A program made the translations under genes and the position numbers. A model generated the notes under the pieces. That model had not been told where the DNA came from. It saw only the letters and a list, made by a program, of their open reading frames with translations, and ran no database searches. From assembly GCA_963799065.1 (NCBI GenBank), contig CAWCVJ010000001.1:1488001-1552000 (forward strand): a DNA stretch of 64,000 nucleotides, in the 5' to 3' direction. Shown here one piece after another: positions 26,149 through 33,375 of this stretch (the stretch's first letter is position 1; each line of letters opens with the position of its first letter). Source of the DNA: JAJPHW01 sp963799065 (lineage in GTDB: Bacteria; Acidobacteriota; Terriglobia; Terriglobales; Acidobacteriaceae).

Positions 26149-27360
26149 TCACTTTCCTCGATAAGTTCTCGGTGTGCCCACGCCGGCGCAGAGATCCCAT
26201 CCCACCACGCAATTCGAATCGCCCTCCGTGATGTCGTAGAAGGCCGCTTTATATTCCTGAGAATTGCCGTACTCGGTGTAAATGGCGGTGAGTTCCTGTT
26301 TCGTCGATTTCGCTTTGTGACCGGCTGCATTGACGATGCCAGCGAACGTGGGCGACGACCAACTGGTGCCACCGACTCCGGTCCAGGCACCCTCGACGAC
26401 GATGCCGGTGCAGCAGTAGTTAGAAGCCACGTCGGGATATCCCCGATGCGTGCCGACCAAGTTCTGAATTACGTTCTGATAGCTGGGAATCGGCTCGTAT
26501 GGACTGATGTCGCCTCCACCCCCGCCATAACTCTCGCTGGTAAAGTTGCCGGAGCCATCGCGGTTGAACTGTGTTCCGCCCACGGCCACGACATTGATCG
26601 AGGCGGCGGGATGAATGCTCTGGAAGAGTCCCGAGTCGCCGCTCGCAGCAAAGTAGACCACTCCCGGCTCGGTGAAGAGGGGATCGTATCTTGGCTCCCC
26701 CGGAAACTCGGAAATGCCCCAGCTCATACTGACGACGCCTCCGCCGTTTTCCGAGACTAGTTTGCCCGCGACGTGAACCGCCAGCCAGGTGGGGTCTGTG
26801 TTTACCTGATCGGATTCCACCAGAAAGATTTTCGCTTTTGGTGCCATGGCGTGCGCCCACTCGATATCCAAGGCTTCCTCTTCGAGCCACCCATCATATA
26901 CCGGAGGTTTGTGGCCATTGGCGTACACAACTTGCAGATCGGCGTCGGGAATACCGAAGTAGCTGGAGAATTGATGTAAGTCGCTGGCCGCCGTGGGATA
27001 GTCGCCAGCATCGACGATGGCGATGGCTCCCCAGCCGCCCGTGGGAACAGCGGTACTGGTGGCAATCGGGCATCCCGCGGGACCTTGCACCAACTTATAT
27101 ACGCAGGCGATCGAGCCCGGGGTCTCGGTACCCGGAGGCGGCCCATTGGGCGAGGCATTGTCCGATTTGGCAAAAAAGTAATTCGTATGAATGCGTCCCG
27201 GCTGCGGGATGCTGGATTGCGGAATACTGATGGTGAAGCCATTAATGACCGCCCCGTCTTTTACCTCGACGGGAGCTTGTGCCGCGCAATAGGGAAGTGC
27301 GGCGCCGAGCGTGAGCGCGGCGAGGGAAATCAGAGAGGAACGATTCACGAGTGACTCCAT
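26149..27360 (-). CDS. Sedolisin (S53 peptidase) without an activation prodomain
   Basis: A 403-residue secreted serine-carboxyl peptidase. After a signal peptide (about 1-28) the catalytic set is visible: Glu161 and Asp165 in the EEEALDIEW segment, the oxyanion Asp242 in ASGDSG, and the nucleophile Ser333 in GGTSWSSPTFAG. The C-terminal calcium site appears as DITEGDSN and GWDLCAGVGTP. Sedolisins are acid-active endopeptidases. Usual precursors carry a prodomain of about 180 residues before the catalytic domain. Here only about 70 residues separate the signal peptide from the catalytic domain, so the prodomain is missing or minimal. It converges with dapF and diverges from ppa. Confidence 0.87.
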   Translation of the reverse strand: MESLVNRSSLISLAALTLGAALPYCAAQAPVEVKDGAVINGFTISIPQSSIPQPGRIHTNYFFAKSDNASPNGPPPGTETPGSIACVYKLVQGPAGCPIATSTAVPTGGWGAIAIVDAGDYPTAASDLHQFSSYFGIPDADLQVVYANGHKPPVYDGWLEEEALDIEWAHAMAPKAKIFLVESDQVNTDPTWLAVHVAGKLVSENGGGVVSMSWGISEFPGEPRYDPLFTEPGVVYFAASGDSGLFQSIHPAASINVVAVGGTQFNRDGSGNFTSESYGGGGGDISPYEPIPSYQNVIQNLVGTHRGYPDVASNYCCTGIVVEGAWTGVGGTSWSSPTFAGIVNAAGHKAKSTKQELTAIYTEYGNSQEYKAAFYDITEGDSNCVVGWDLCAGVGTPRTYRGK

Positions 27361-27490
27361 GGAAGAGATTTAAGAATTTGAGCGCTGCTGCTGCGCGACA
27401 GCGAGAATTGTATACCCAAGGGAGCGGCGAATGGCTCGCGCAGAGCTGCTTTGCAGGGAGTATAAAGTCTCCGAGGTCATCCGTTAGAAT

Positions 27491-27514
27491 AGAGTGGTTG
27501 TCACTCCCCACTCT
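27491..27514. repeat. Hairpin upstream of ppa
   Basis: Arms AGAGTGG (27491-27497) and CCACTCT (27508-27514) pair perfectly across a 10-base loop, 26 bases before the ppa ATG. It lies in the 180-base divergent region between the sedolisin gene and ppa and could be an operator or a 5' leader hairpin of ppa. Confidence 0.4.
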
Positions 27515-27540
27515 TATTTGGAACTGAGGCCTCTCTTTTT

Positions 27541-28098
27541 ATGATTCATCCCTGGCATGATGTGACCCCTGGCCATAAGCTGCCGCACGAGTTTCAAACG
27601 GTCATCGAAATTCCTTTTGGATCGAGCGTCAAATACGAGCTCGACAAAGCCAGCGGCCTGATTAAGTTGGATCGAATACTTTATTCGGCGGTTTACTATC
27701 CGGCTAATTACGGCTTCATTCCCCAGACCCTGGCCGAGGATGACGATCCGCTGGATGTCCTGGTACTTTGCCAGGAGCCGGTGGTGCCGCTGACCATCCT
27801 GAATGCGCGCGCGATTGGACTCATGACCATGCTCGATTCCGGCAAACAGGATCATAAGATCATCGCAATCGCCACCGAAGACCCCGAGTTTAATAGCTAC
27901 CGCGAGGCCGATGAGATGCCGTCCCATCGCCTGTTAATGCTGCGGCGTTTCTTTCAGGATTACAAAATGTTAGAAGGCAAAGCTGTAGAAGTGGATCAGA
28001 TTTTGCCGGCAAGCCAGGCCTATCCCGTAATCGCGGACGCGCTGCATCGCTACAGCGAACAGCGGCGAAAGGGATTTCATGCGCTGGAGAAGCATTAG
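27541..28098 (+). CDS. ppa: Inorganic pyrophosphatase
   Basis: A 185-residue family I soluble pyrophosphatase that hydrolyses pyrophosphate and pulls biosynthetic reactions forward. The signature is DDDPLDVLVL (about 65-74) with its cluster of metal-binding Asp. The EIPFGSSVKYELDK stretch (about 22-35) and YGFIPQTL (about 57-64) are also typical. Length fits the bacterial family I enzyme (about 175-185). It is followed by an overlapping or closely spaced small membrane protein gene. A hairpin lies 26 bases upstream of the ATG. Confidence 0.96.
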   Translation: MIHPWHDVTPGHKLPHEFQTVIEIPFGSSVKYELDKASGLIKLDRILYSAVYYPANYGFIPQTLAEDDDPLDVLVLCQEPVVPLTILNARAIGLMTMLDSGKQDHKIIAIATEDPEFNSYREADEMPSHRLLMLRRFFQDYKMLEGKAVEVDQILPASQAYPVIADALHRYSEQRRKGFHALEKH

Positions 28099-28120
28099 TG
28101 ACATTCTTGTTCGTCGCGGC

Positions 28121-28558
28121 ATGACAGCCCCTGTTAATCCCAGCCGGCGAGGACTGCTTGCAGTAGGTATTTTCTTGCTGTTTGGCACTGTGGCGGCTGG
28201 CTTTGCGGGGATCACCATATTATTTCCGGGGAGCACGCTTGATCGCGTTTGGGATCTCAATCGCAGCGCCTATCGGGAACTTGCGCCGCTTGGACGGTCC
28301 GTGGGAATTCCGTTCTTGGTGCTAAGTGTCACGCTGGCGTTTGCCAGCCTGGGATGGTTCAAGCGTCGGCTCTGGGGGTGGCGGCTGGCCCTCACCGTCA
28401 TTGCGATCCAGTTCGTGGGAGATGTCGGGAACGCCCTTGGCGGCCGGGTCATCGCGGGAGGATTCGGCGCTGCCATCGCGGCAGCGCTGCTGCTCTATCT
28501 CTTTAGGCCCTCGATTCGTTCGGCGTTCGGCGAGGGCGATTCGCGGCGGAATCCGTAA
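28121..28558 (+). CDS. Small integral membrane protein
   Basis: A 145-residue protein with four predicted membrane helices, for example LLAVGIFLLFGTVAAGFAG, GIPFLVLSVTLAFASLGW, LALTVIAIQFVGDV and AAIAAALLLYLF. I chose the ATG at 28121, 22 bases after the ppa stop. An upstream ATG at 28079 would overlap ppa by 20 bases and add a 14-residue basic stretch. It resembles uncharacterised small membrane proteins; no catalytic motif is seen. Co-transcription with ppa is likely. Confidence 0.65.
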   Translation: MTAPVNPSRRGLLAVGIFLLFGTVAAGFAGITILFPGSTLDRVWDLNRSAYRELAPLGRSVGIPFLVLSVTLAFASLGWFKRRLWGWRLALTVIAIQFVGDVGNALGGRVIAGGFGAAIAAALLLYLFRPSIRSAFGEGDSRRNP

Positions 28559-28757
28559 ATGCCTGACCCATGTCGGGCTGTTGTCCAGCGAATCTCAGAG
28601 ACGTTTGACGTCAGCCCGATGTGTTTTGCCATGCGCGCTAACATTCGAGGACCGATTTCCTCGTTCTCATGGACGGCCCAGATATAGTCGGGATATTTGG
28701 ATCCGCTGTGGCGAAATTCAAGTGCGACCCTGCCTGAGAGACTGAAGGAGTTTGAAC

Positions 28758-29039
28758 ATGCCGATGAAGAATCCACCGCATCCCGGAGGCTTTGTGCTGC
28801 GGCAGTGCATCGAGCCGATGGGCTTGACCATCACTCGCGCGGCCGCAGCGCTTGGCGTCACGCGTACTACGCTTTCGGAGTTGGTCAATGAGAAGCGCGG
28901 GATTTCGCCTGAGATGGCCGTCCGCCTGTCCAAAGTCTTCGGCGGCAGCGCCGCCACCTGGCTCACCCAGCAGGCCCATTACGATCTCGCCCAAGTCCGC
29001 GCCGACAGGATCAAGCTTAAGCGGCTAGAGTTTGCTTAG
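28758..29039 (+). CDS. HigA-family antitoxin / XRE-type DNA-binding protein
   Basis: A 93-residue protein of the HigA addiction-module antitoxin family. It opens with HPGGFVLRQCIEPMGLTITR (about 8-27) and carries a helix-turn-helix AAALGVTRTTLSELVNEKRG (about 28-47), followed by the family-typical ISPEMAVRLSKVFGGSAATW. HigA neutralises the mRNA-cleaving HigB and represses its own promoter. The ATG at 28758 has AAGGAG 7 bases upstream. HigB normally precedes HigA, but no HigB-like frame is present in the 199 bases upstream, so this copy looks orphaned. A second toxin-antitoxin pair follows 73 bases downstream. Confidence 0.87.
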   Translation: MPMKNPPHPGGFVLRQCIEPMGLTITRAAAALGVTRTTLSELVNEKRGISPEMAVRLSKVFGGSAATWLTQQAHYDLAQVRADRIKLKRLEFA

Positions 29040-29112
29040 GAAGCCCAGGATTGCCGAAACGCTACGCTTGACACAGCCTCTGCACCCTCTTACCGTTGAG
29101 TTTCGGGCCCCG

Positions 29113-29358
29113 ATGAATCCGATCCCGCTCAAACCGGAACGCATGGCACAGTTGCAGGAGTACGCGCAGCGGCGCGGTCAGGATCCCGTGGTTGCACTCG
29201 ACGAAGCTCTTGCCACCTACCTGGAATGGGAGCGCCAGGATTTCGACGAGGCGGTTGAAGGCATCCGTCGCGGCCACGAAGATGTGAAAGCCGGACGATC
29301 TCGTCCCGCCGCAGAGTTTCTGGCCGACATGCGGCAGAAGCATGGCATTCAGGATTGA
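29113..29358 (+). CDS. ParD/RHH-like antitoxin
   Basis: An 81-residue acidic, helix-rich protein (QLQEYAQRRGQDPVVALDEA, about 12-31) with a short N-terminal strand PIPLKPERM that fits a ribbon-helix-helix DNA-binding fold. The C-terminal half is charged, as in antitoxins that wrap their toxin. The ATG at 29113 is chosen; the frame is open back to 29032, but that extension overlaps the HigA gene end and shows no domain. Its stop overlaps the start of the ParE-like toxin gene by 17 bases, the usual antitoxin-first arrangement. Confidence 0.75.
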   Translation: MNPIPLKPERMAQLQEYAQRRGQDPVVALDEALATYLEWERQDFDEAVEGIRRGHEDVKAGRSRPAAEFLADMRQKHGIQD

Positions 29359-29656
29359 GACTTCGGCGCAAGCCGAAAGTGATGCCATCGCCATTCTCGA
29401 CTGGCTCTTCGAACAACACAGCGGTGAAACTGGAGTCCGTTGGTTCCTTGCCTTGAACGACGCGATTGCGTCTTTGGCGACATTTCCCGAACGCTGTCCC
29501 GTTGCCCCCGAAAATTCAGCCTTCCCGTTCGAGGTTCGGCAGCTTCTTTACGGTCGAAAGCCCCATGTGTATCGAATTTTGTTTACGATTGATGGCGATG
29601 TCGTCCACATTCTTCACATCCGTCACGGACGCCGCAGGCCGCTTGGGGAGCCGTGA
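29342..29656 (+). CDS. ParE/RelE-superfamily toxin
   Basis: A 104-residue toxin of the ParE/RelE superfamily. The family pattern is seen in the first helix (AQAESDAIAILDWL), the middle LATFPERCPVAPE (about 46-58) and the C-terminal strands VRQLLYGRKPHVYRILFTI and DVVHILHIRHGRR (about 84-99), the last with the typical basic residues. ParE toxins inhibit gyrase and RelE cleave mRNA; the target here is not predictable. It is translationally coupled to the preceding antitoxin with a 17-base overlap. The pair is probably complete and functional. Confidence 0.82.
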   Translation: MAFRIETSAQAESDAIAILDWLFEQHSGETGVRWFLALNDAIASLATFPERCPVAPENSAFPFEVRQLLYGRKPHVYRILFTIDGDVVHILHIRHGRRRPLGEP

Positions 29657-30030
29657 TCGTTCGCGGCTTACTTTTTTCTGGCGGAGAGTCTGACCCCCCT
29701 CCCCCCTACTTTTATTGCTAAATCTTTTAAGTCAGTGAGTTAGGAGGGGATCGGATTTAAAAATCTCTGGAATGAATCACTTACGGAGGCGCTTTCTTTA
29801 AAAATCTTTGTCCTCAACGACTTGGAAGTTTCGTTCTTGCCGAAGCTGTTTGACGACGAAAGCATACTTCCAGTGTTCGCAGGTTAGGGCAAGAGTGTCA
29901 AGAGAATAATGCGAAATCTCCAATAAAAATGCGGGTTTGGCCCATTTTGGGAATTTGCGGGGGGGAATCGAAATCCCCGCCCTGTCGCGACAGCGCGACC
30001 AGGACGGGGCACCTGGCAGACCCGGTTGAC
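29657..30030. other. Repeat-bearing intergenic stretch after the toxin gene
   Basis: About 370 bases without a plausible gene. It holds a C-rich run (about 29694-29706) followed by an AT-rich section, and a strong hairpin near its end (29975-30009), listed separately. The base composition of the middle (29710-29930) is lower in GC than the flanking genes. I see no RNA gene. Confidence 0.5.
29975..30009. repeat. Strong hairpin of a REP-like element
   Basis: CCCCGCCCTG pairs with CAGGACGGGG with one mismatch, and inside it TCGCG pairs with CGCGA around an ACAG loop; a perfect 12-bp palindrome CTGTCGCGACAG lies within. It stands just beyond the 3' end of the 91-residue minus-strand gene and beyond the toxin gene on the plus strand. 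It looks like a dispersed repeat unit, possibly acting as a transcription barrier. Confidence 0.55.
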
Positions 30031-30306
30031 TTAATTAAAGAGGTAGACGAAGGTCGGATGAGACGCCGACAGATTTCCCCCCGTACCGCCCTTCATGCCC
30101 ATTCGAATAAAACTCGCCTCAACTGCCTGAGCATCGGGAAGAGACTCCGCTTCCCAAGCGTCCCAATCTAGTAACTTCAAGTTCTCCGCTTGTTTCCAAT
30201 GCTCGTATCTAGCTCGAAGGTCATTCGTGAGGCCGACTCTCCACTTGCGGATATCGCCACCAGAAATCTTGAAACGAATTGCCGCTTCGATATCTTCTCT
30301 CTTCAT
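30031..30306 (-). CDS. Small conserved protein of unknown function
   Basis: A 91-residue protein. It begins MKREDIEAAIRFKI and carries a WRVGLTNDLRARYEHWKQAE segment (about 22-41), a WDAWEAESLPDAQAVEASFI stretch (about 48-67) and a glycine-rich MKGGTGG (about 70-76) close to the C terminus (ending FVYLFN). The pattern is coherent and recalls small bacterial proteins seen beside toxin-antitoxin or phage-defence genes, with a vague likeness to GIY-YIG folds, but the family name escapes me and the catalytic residues of GIY-YIG are not all visible. AAGGAG lies 6 bases before the ATG. It is divergent from the next gene. Confidence 0.8.
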   Translation of the reverse strand: MKREDIEAAIRFKISGGDIRKWRVGLTNDLRARYEHWKQAENLKLLDWDAWEAESLPDAQAVEASFIRMGMKGGTGGNLSASHPTFVYLFN

Positions 30307-30639
30307 TTTTTCTCCTTATGATCAGCTCTGGTTGGACTTTCTTGCACTAGCCTAAGGTTGCACCTAGCGGTCTATGACCGAGGCGGCTGACGGAGAACGG
30401 AAGAATCTAGAATTCTAGATTATCGCGACTAAGCTTAAGACGGTGTTTACTATCATAATTCCCTCGCGATCGGAGACTCGCATTCGGCAAGTGCTCCTGC
30501 ACCTCAAACACGGTTAGGAGCAGGGCAGGTAGTCTCGTGTCAACGGCGGTATTTCTGTAAGGTCCACCGGTCACCGACCAAATTGCCTCTGGATTCAGCG
30601 CGCGTGTACAATTTCGCTGATCTCGAATGGCGGGGAAAA
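30307..30639. other. Divergent intergenic region with an 18-bp palindrome
   Basis: About 330 bases between the start of the 91-residue protein (minus) and the zinc-ribbon protein (plus). No coding frame of plausible composition. It contains the perfect palindrome at 30404-30421 and should hold the promoters of both genes. Confidence 0.5.
30404..30421. promoter_or_regulatory. Perfect 18-bp palindrome, candidate operator
   Basis: AATCTAGAATTCTAGATT is identical to its reverse complement over 18 bases. It lies in the divergent region between two starts, 98 bases upstream of the 91-residue gene's ATG. Such a site could bind a dimeric repressor, for instance a HigA-like protein, but nothing in the sequence links it to one. 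Confidence 0.45.
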
Positions 30640-31611
30640 ATGATCGACGTCGAATGCCCTAATCCAAAGTGCCGCCGAGTCTACCACGCGGAACTGAGTC
30701 AGGTTGGGAGGCAGATCAAATGCACGAATCCTGCCTGCGACTCTTTGATCCCGATCATCGATAGTTCTTCCTCTAAGATGGTCGAGCGCGAGCCCCTCGT
30801 TCCTAACGTGTCCTCCCCCAACGCGGTCAGTTCGTCCGCTCTCCGTTGGCGCCTCCGGCCAAAGAGGATCTTCACGAGCCCGGCTTTTATGATGGCGGCG
30901 GCCTCGGTAATAACAATAGCGGCGGTGTGCCTCCTGGCTCTTAGGCCGGCCCGACCCTCTGTCGTAAGCTCGTTCGATCCCAGCACCCTCACTGCGATCC
31001 CTTCGACTCAATCGTCCACCGATACTCTAGGAGATCAGAAACCTGCAGTCGAAAGCGCCCCACCCGCCGGATCTGCGGAGGACGTCAAGTCTCCACCGTA
31101 CTCGTCGAAGGGACATCCGTGGGATTCGGTTAGTCCCTACGAGCCTCCAAGAATTCGGCGAAAACTCCCGACGGCGGCCCAGGATACAGTTCGCCCTTCG
31201 CTTCCGAACTGCGCGCGTTTTTTGTCGGACGCGGCCACCGAAGGCAGGGGGCAGCTAAATGTTGACAATAGACAGGGAACTGACGCGGAAGTTGTTTTGT
31301 ACGACCCGGGGCTGGACCTGAGGTTGAGGGATTTCAATGTCTCTGGCGGAGCCAACTGTCAGATCGCAGGAATACCGCCGGGCCACTACGAGTTGAAGTT
31401 TTGCCAGGGGAGTTCTTTCTGGCAGTTTGAAGGCGGTCTGACTTATGAGCAGACCTCCGACGAGAATGCAAGATATTACGACGAGATCAGCGTCACGCTA
31501 TACCCGGTAGAGTCGGGGAATGCGAGAAGAAAGCCCATATCTCGCCAAGAGTTTCTGCGTGGGCGTCCCGGCCCGGAATCTGCGAGCGCCAACCAACCGA
31601 CGACGCAGTGA
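30640..31611 (+). CDS. Zinc-ribbon membrane protein of unknown function
   Basis: A 323-residue protein with a short N-terminal zinc ribbon: ECPNPKCRRVY (about 4-14) and KCTNPACDSL (about 31-40) give two CxxxxC pairs, resembling MJ0042-type finger domains. One membrane helix follows (AASVITIAAVCLLAL, about 86-100), then a Ser/Pro-rich linker of about 100 residues and a C-terminal beta-rich domain with EVVLYDPGLDLRLRDFNVSG and IPPGHYELKFCQGSSF. The ATG at 30640 has GGGG 4-5 bases upstream. A cytoplasmic zinc finger tethered to an external domain suggests signalling or assembly, but no function can be given. Similar architectures occur in Acidobacteriota and Planctomycetota. Confidence 0.7.
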   Translation: MIDVECPNPKCRRVYHAELSQVGRQIKCTNPACDSLIPIIDSSSSKMVEREPLVPNVSSPNAVSSSALRWRLRPKRIFTSPAFMMAAASVITIAAVCLLALRPARPSVVSSFDPSTLTAIPSTQSSTDTLGDQKPAVESAPPAGSAEDVKSPPYSSKGHPWDSVSPYEPPRIRRKLPTAAQDTVRPSLPNCARFLSDAATEGRGQLNVDNRQGTDAEVVLYDPGLDLRLRDFNVSGGANCQIAGIPPGHYELKFCQGSSFWQFEGGLTYEQTSDENARYYDEISVTLYPVESGNARRKPISRQEFLRGRPGPESASANQPTTQ

Positions 31612-32093
31612 AGGCGGCAGAGCGGCATCCCTGGAATCGCAACATGCGGATGGCGATCTCTACGTTTTTTGAAAAGGGTGGGTTTTCGTGTTGTGCGGCG
31701 ATTTCGCGAGCAAGCGAGACCAGCGACGGCCGACAGGAGTGTCCGCCCGGCAAGGACTGGCCTTCTTTGCTGCGCCACAGCGGCTGCAGGCCGAGGGACC
31801 TTGCGGGCGGGCTTTATCGTGGCGCTGAAGCGCCACGCTTCCACGGGGGTGCTGACGGCTTGGTTGGGTTCCTGCGGCTGGATTCCGCTTTCGCGTTTGC
31901 GGGATTTGTTTGTTGTGGATTTGGCTCGGGTTAGCGTCCGAAGGGCGCACGCGGGGCTGGGGGGTGTTTAGGTGCTGCAGGCTAGATCCCCGTTCGGTCG
32001 CTGGCGCTCTCTCAGGGCAGGCTCTCACTCGGCTGGAGAGAACGCCGCCTTTCGGGATGACTTAGTTTTTCTTAGGCTTCAAGCAGGGGCCTC
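31612..32093. other. Repeat-rich intergenic region between two 3' ends
   Basis: About 480 bases with no plausible gene. It contains several GC-rich inverted segments, the clearest being the hairpin at 31818-31837, and stretches such as GACAGGAGTGTCCGCC that look like dispersed intergenic repeats of acidobacterial genomes. It separates the ends of the zinc-ribbon gene (plus) and purM (minus), so the hairpins may end transcription. Confidence 0.5.
31818..31837. repeat. Hairpin CGTGGCGCT/AGCGCCACG
   Basis: Arms of 9 bases pair perfectly with only GA between them, forming a compact cruciform or hairpin in the spacer between the zinc-ribbon gene and purM. No T-run follows on either strand. Likely a REP-type dispersed element. 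Confidence 0.55.
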
Positions 32094-33143
32094 TTACGCG
32101 TACTGCACTTTCCTCTCACCCTTCACGATTCGGCCTACGGTGAAGGCTTTTTCTCCGGCGCGGTCTAGAAGGGTTTGGGCTTTTTTGAATTTGTCGGCTG
32201 GGATGACTACTAACATGCCTAATCCCATGTTGAAGGTGCGCAGCATTTCTTCCTGATCGACGTTGCCCAGTTGTTGCAGGTGATCGAAGATGGGCAGGAC
32301 GGGCCATGATCCGCGCTCGATGACGGCGGCCACGCCTTTGGGCAGAACGCGGGGCAGGTTTTCGGTGATGCCGCCGCCGGTGATGTGGGCCATGGCGGAA
32401 ATGACTCCGGCTTCGATCAGGCGGCGCAGCGCGGGCCAATAACTTTTGTGGGTGCGCATCAGCTCGTTGCCGACCTTGCCGCGGAGTTCGTTCACGTAGG
32501 ACTCGGTGGTGTAGCCTCCGACTTCGAAGAGCAGCTTGCGGGCGAGCGAGTAGCCGTTAGTGTGCAGGCCGTTGGAGGCCAGGCCGAGGATGATGTCGCC
32601 GACTTGCACGGATTTTCCGGTGATGATCTTCTCGCGATCGACTACGCCGACGATGAAGCCGGCGAGATCGTATTCGCCATGAGGATAGAAGCCGGGCATC
32701 TCGGCGGTTTCGCCGCCGATGAGGGCGCATCCGTTGTGCTTGCAGGCGTCGGCGATGCCTTCGACGATCTCCTCGGCCATGGCGGGCGAGAGCTTGCCGG
32801 TGGCGAGGTAGTCCATGAAGAACATGGGCGCGGCGCCTTGCACGATGATATCGTTGACGCAGTGGTTGACCAGGTCGGCGCCGACGGTGCTGTGCAGCTT
32901 CATGTCGAAGGCGATCTTTAATTTGGTGCCGACGCCGTCCACGCTGGAGACGAGCACGGGGTCGGCGTACTTCACCTTGTCGATGGCGAAGAGGCCGCCA
33001 AAGCCGCCGATTTCGCTGAGCACGCCTTTGGTAAAAGTTTTGTGCGCCAGATACTTGATGCGCTTCTTGGCTTTGTTGCCGCTATCGATGTTGACGCCCG
33101 CGTCGGCGTAGGTGATGGGTTTCTTTGGAGTTTTCTGCGGCAA
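32094..33143 (-). CDS. purM: Phosphoribosylformylglycinamidine cyclo-ligase (AIR synthetase)
   Basis: A 349-residue enzyme of purine synthesis that closes the imidazole ring of FGAM using ATP, giving AIR. The N-terminal YADAGVNIDSGNKAKKRIK (about 11-29) is characteristic, as are DGVGTKLKIAF (about 69-79), NDIIVQGAAPMFFMDY (about 97-112) and IGGETAEMPGFY (about 141-152). C-terminal HITGGGITENLPRVLP (about 253-268) completes the PurM signature. Length is normal. A TGCTAAAAT element lies 45 bases before the ATG, in the 230-base region divergent from recA. Confidence 0.96.
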   Translation of the reverse strand: MPQKTPKKPITYADAGVNIDSGNKAKKRIKYLAHKTFTKGVLSEIGGFGGLFAIDKVKYADPVLVSSVDGVGTKLKIAFDMKLHSTVGADLVNHCVNDIIVQGAAPMFFMDYLATGKLSPAMAEEIVEGIADACKHNGCALIGGETAEMPGFYPHGEYDLAGFIVGVVDREKIITGKSVQVGDIILGLASNGLHTNGYSLARKLLFEVGGYTTESYVNELRGKVGNELMRTHKSYWPALRRLIEAGVISAMAHITGGGITENLPRVLPKGVAAVIERGSWPVLPIFDHLQQLGNVDQEEMLRTFNMGLGMLVVIPADKFKKAQTLLDRAGEKAFTVGRIVKGERKVQYA

Positions 33144-33188
33144 AGTGTGTGCGTTCCTTCGTGGTGGCGGCAGCGGTGCGTGCGCCTG

Positions 33189-33197
33189 ATTTTAGCA
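33189..33197 (-). promoter_or_regulatory. Extended -10 element TGCTAAAAT upstream of purM
   Basis: On the minus strand TAAAAT is preceded by TGC, 45 bases before the purM ATG. It matches the recurrent TGCTAnnnT pattern of this window; a -35 element is not obvious. Confidence 0.45.
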
Positions 33198-33257
33198 TGA
33201 TGGGAGGGCGCGGTTTTTGTGAGTGTGAAAGTCAAGGTCGTGGCTACGGGATCGCCC

Positions 33258-33279
33258 GTTCTCTTTTGGGAACATTCCC
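33258..33279. promoter_or_regulatory. Overlapping inverted repeats upstream of recA, possible SOS operator
   Basis: GTTC (33258-33261) and GAAC (33270-33273) form an inverted pair with 8 bases between, and GGGAA-CA-TTCCC (33268-33279) is a second, perfect inverted repeat overlapping it. They lie about 100 bases before the recA ATG and just upstream of a TATAAT (33300-33305). The location suits a LexA box, but the sequence matches no LexA consensus exactly. Confidence 0.35.
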
Positions 33280-33334
33280 GAAATAATTCTGTGCAAATCT
33301 ATAATTCGCCTTTTCTTCGCTTAGGGTTGGGATG

Positions 33335-33340
33335 TATACT
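33335..33340 (+). promoter_or_regulatory. -10-like TATACT upstream of recA
   Basis: TATACT lies 35 bases before the recA ATG; a second candidate, TATAAT, is at 33300-33305. Neither has a convincing -35 element at standard spacing. Confidence 0.4.
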
Positions 33341-33375
33341 CTGCCTTCGCATTCATTTTTCTAGGAGACGCAATC

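Noticed and set aside
28495..28776. Minus-strand 93-codon frame upstream of the HigA-type gene, considered as a missing toxin
   Set aside because: It overlaps the end of the membrane protein gene and the HigA-type start, and has no resemblance to HigB.
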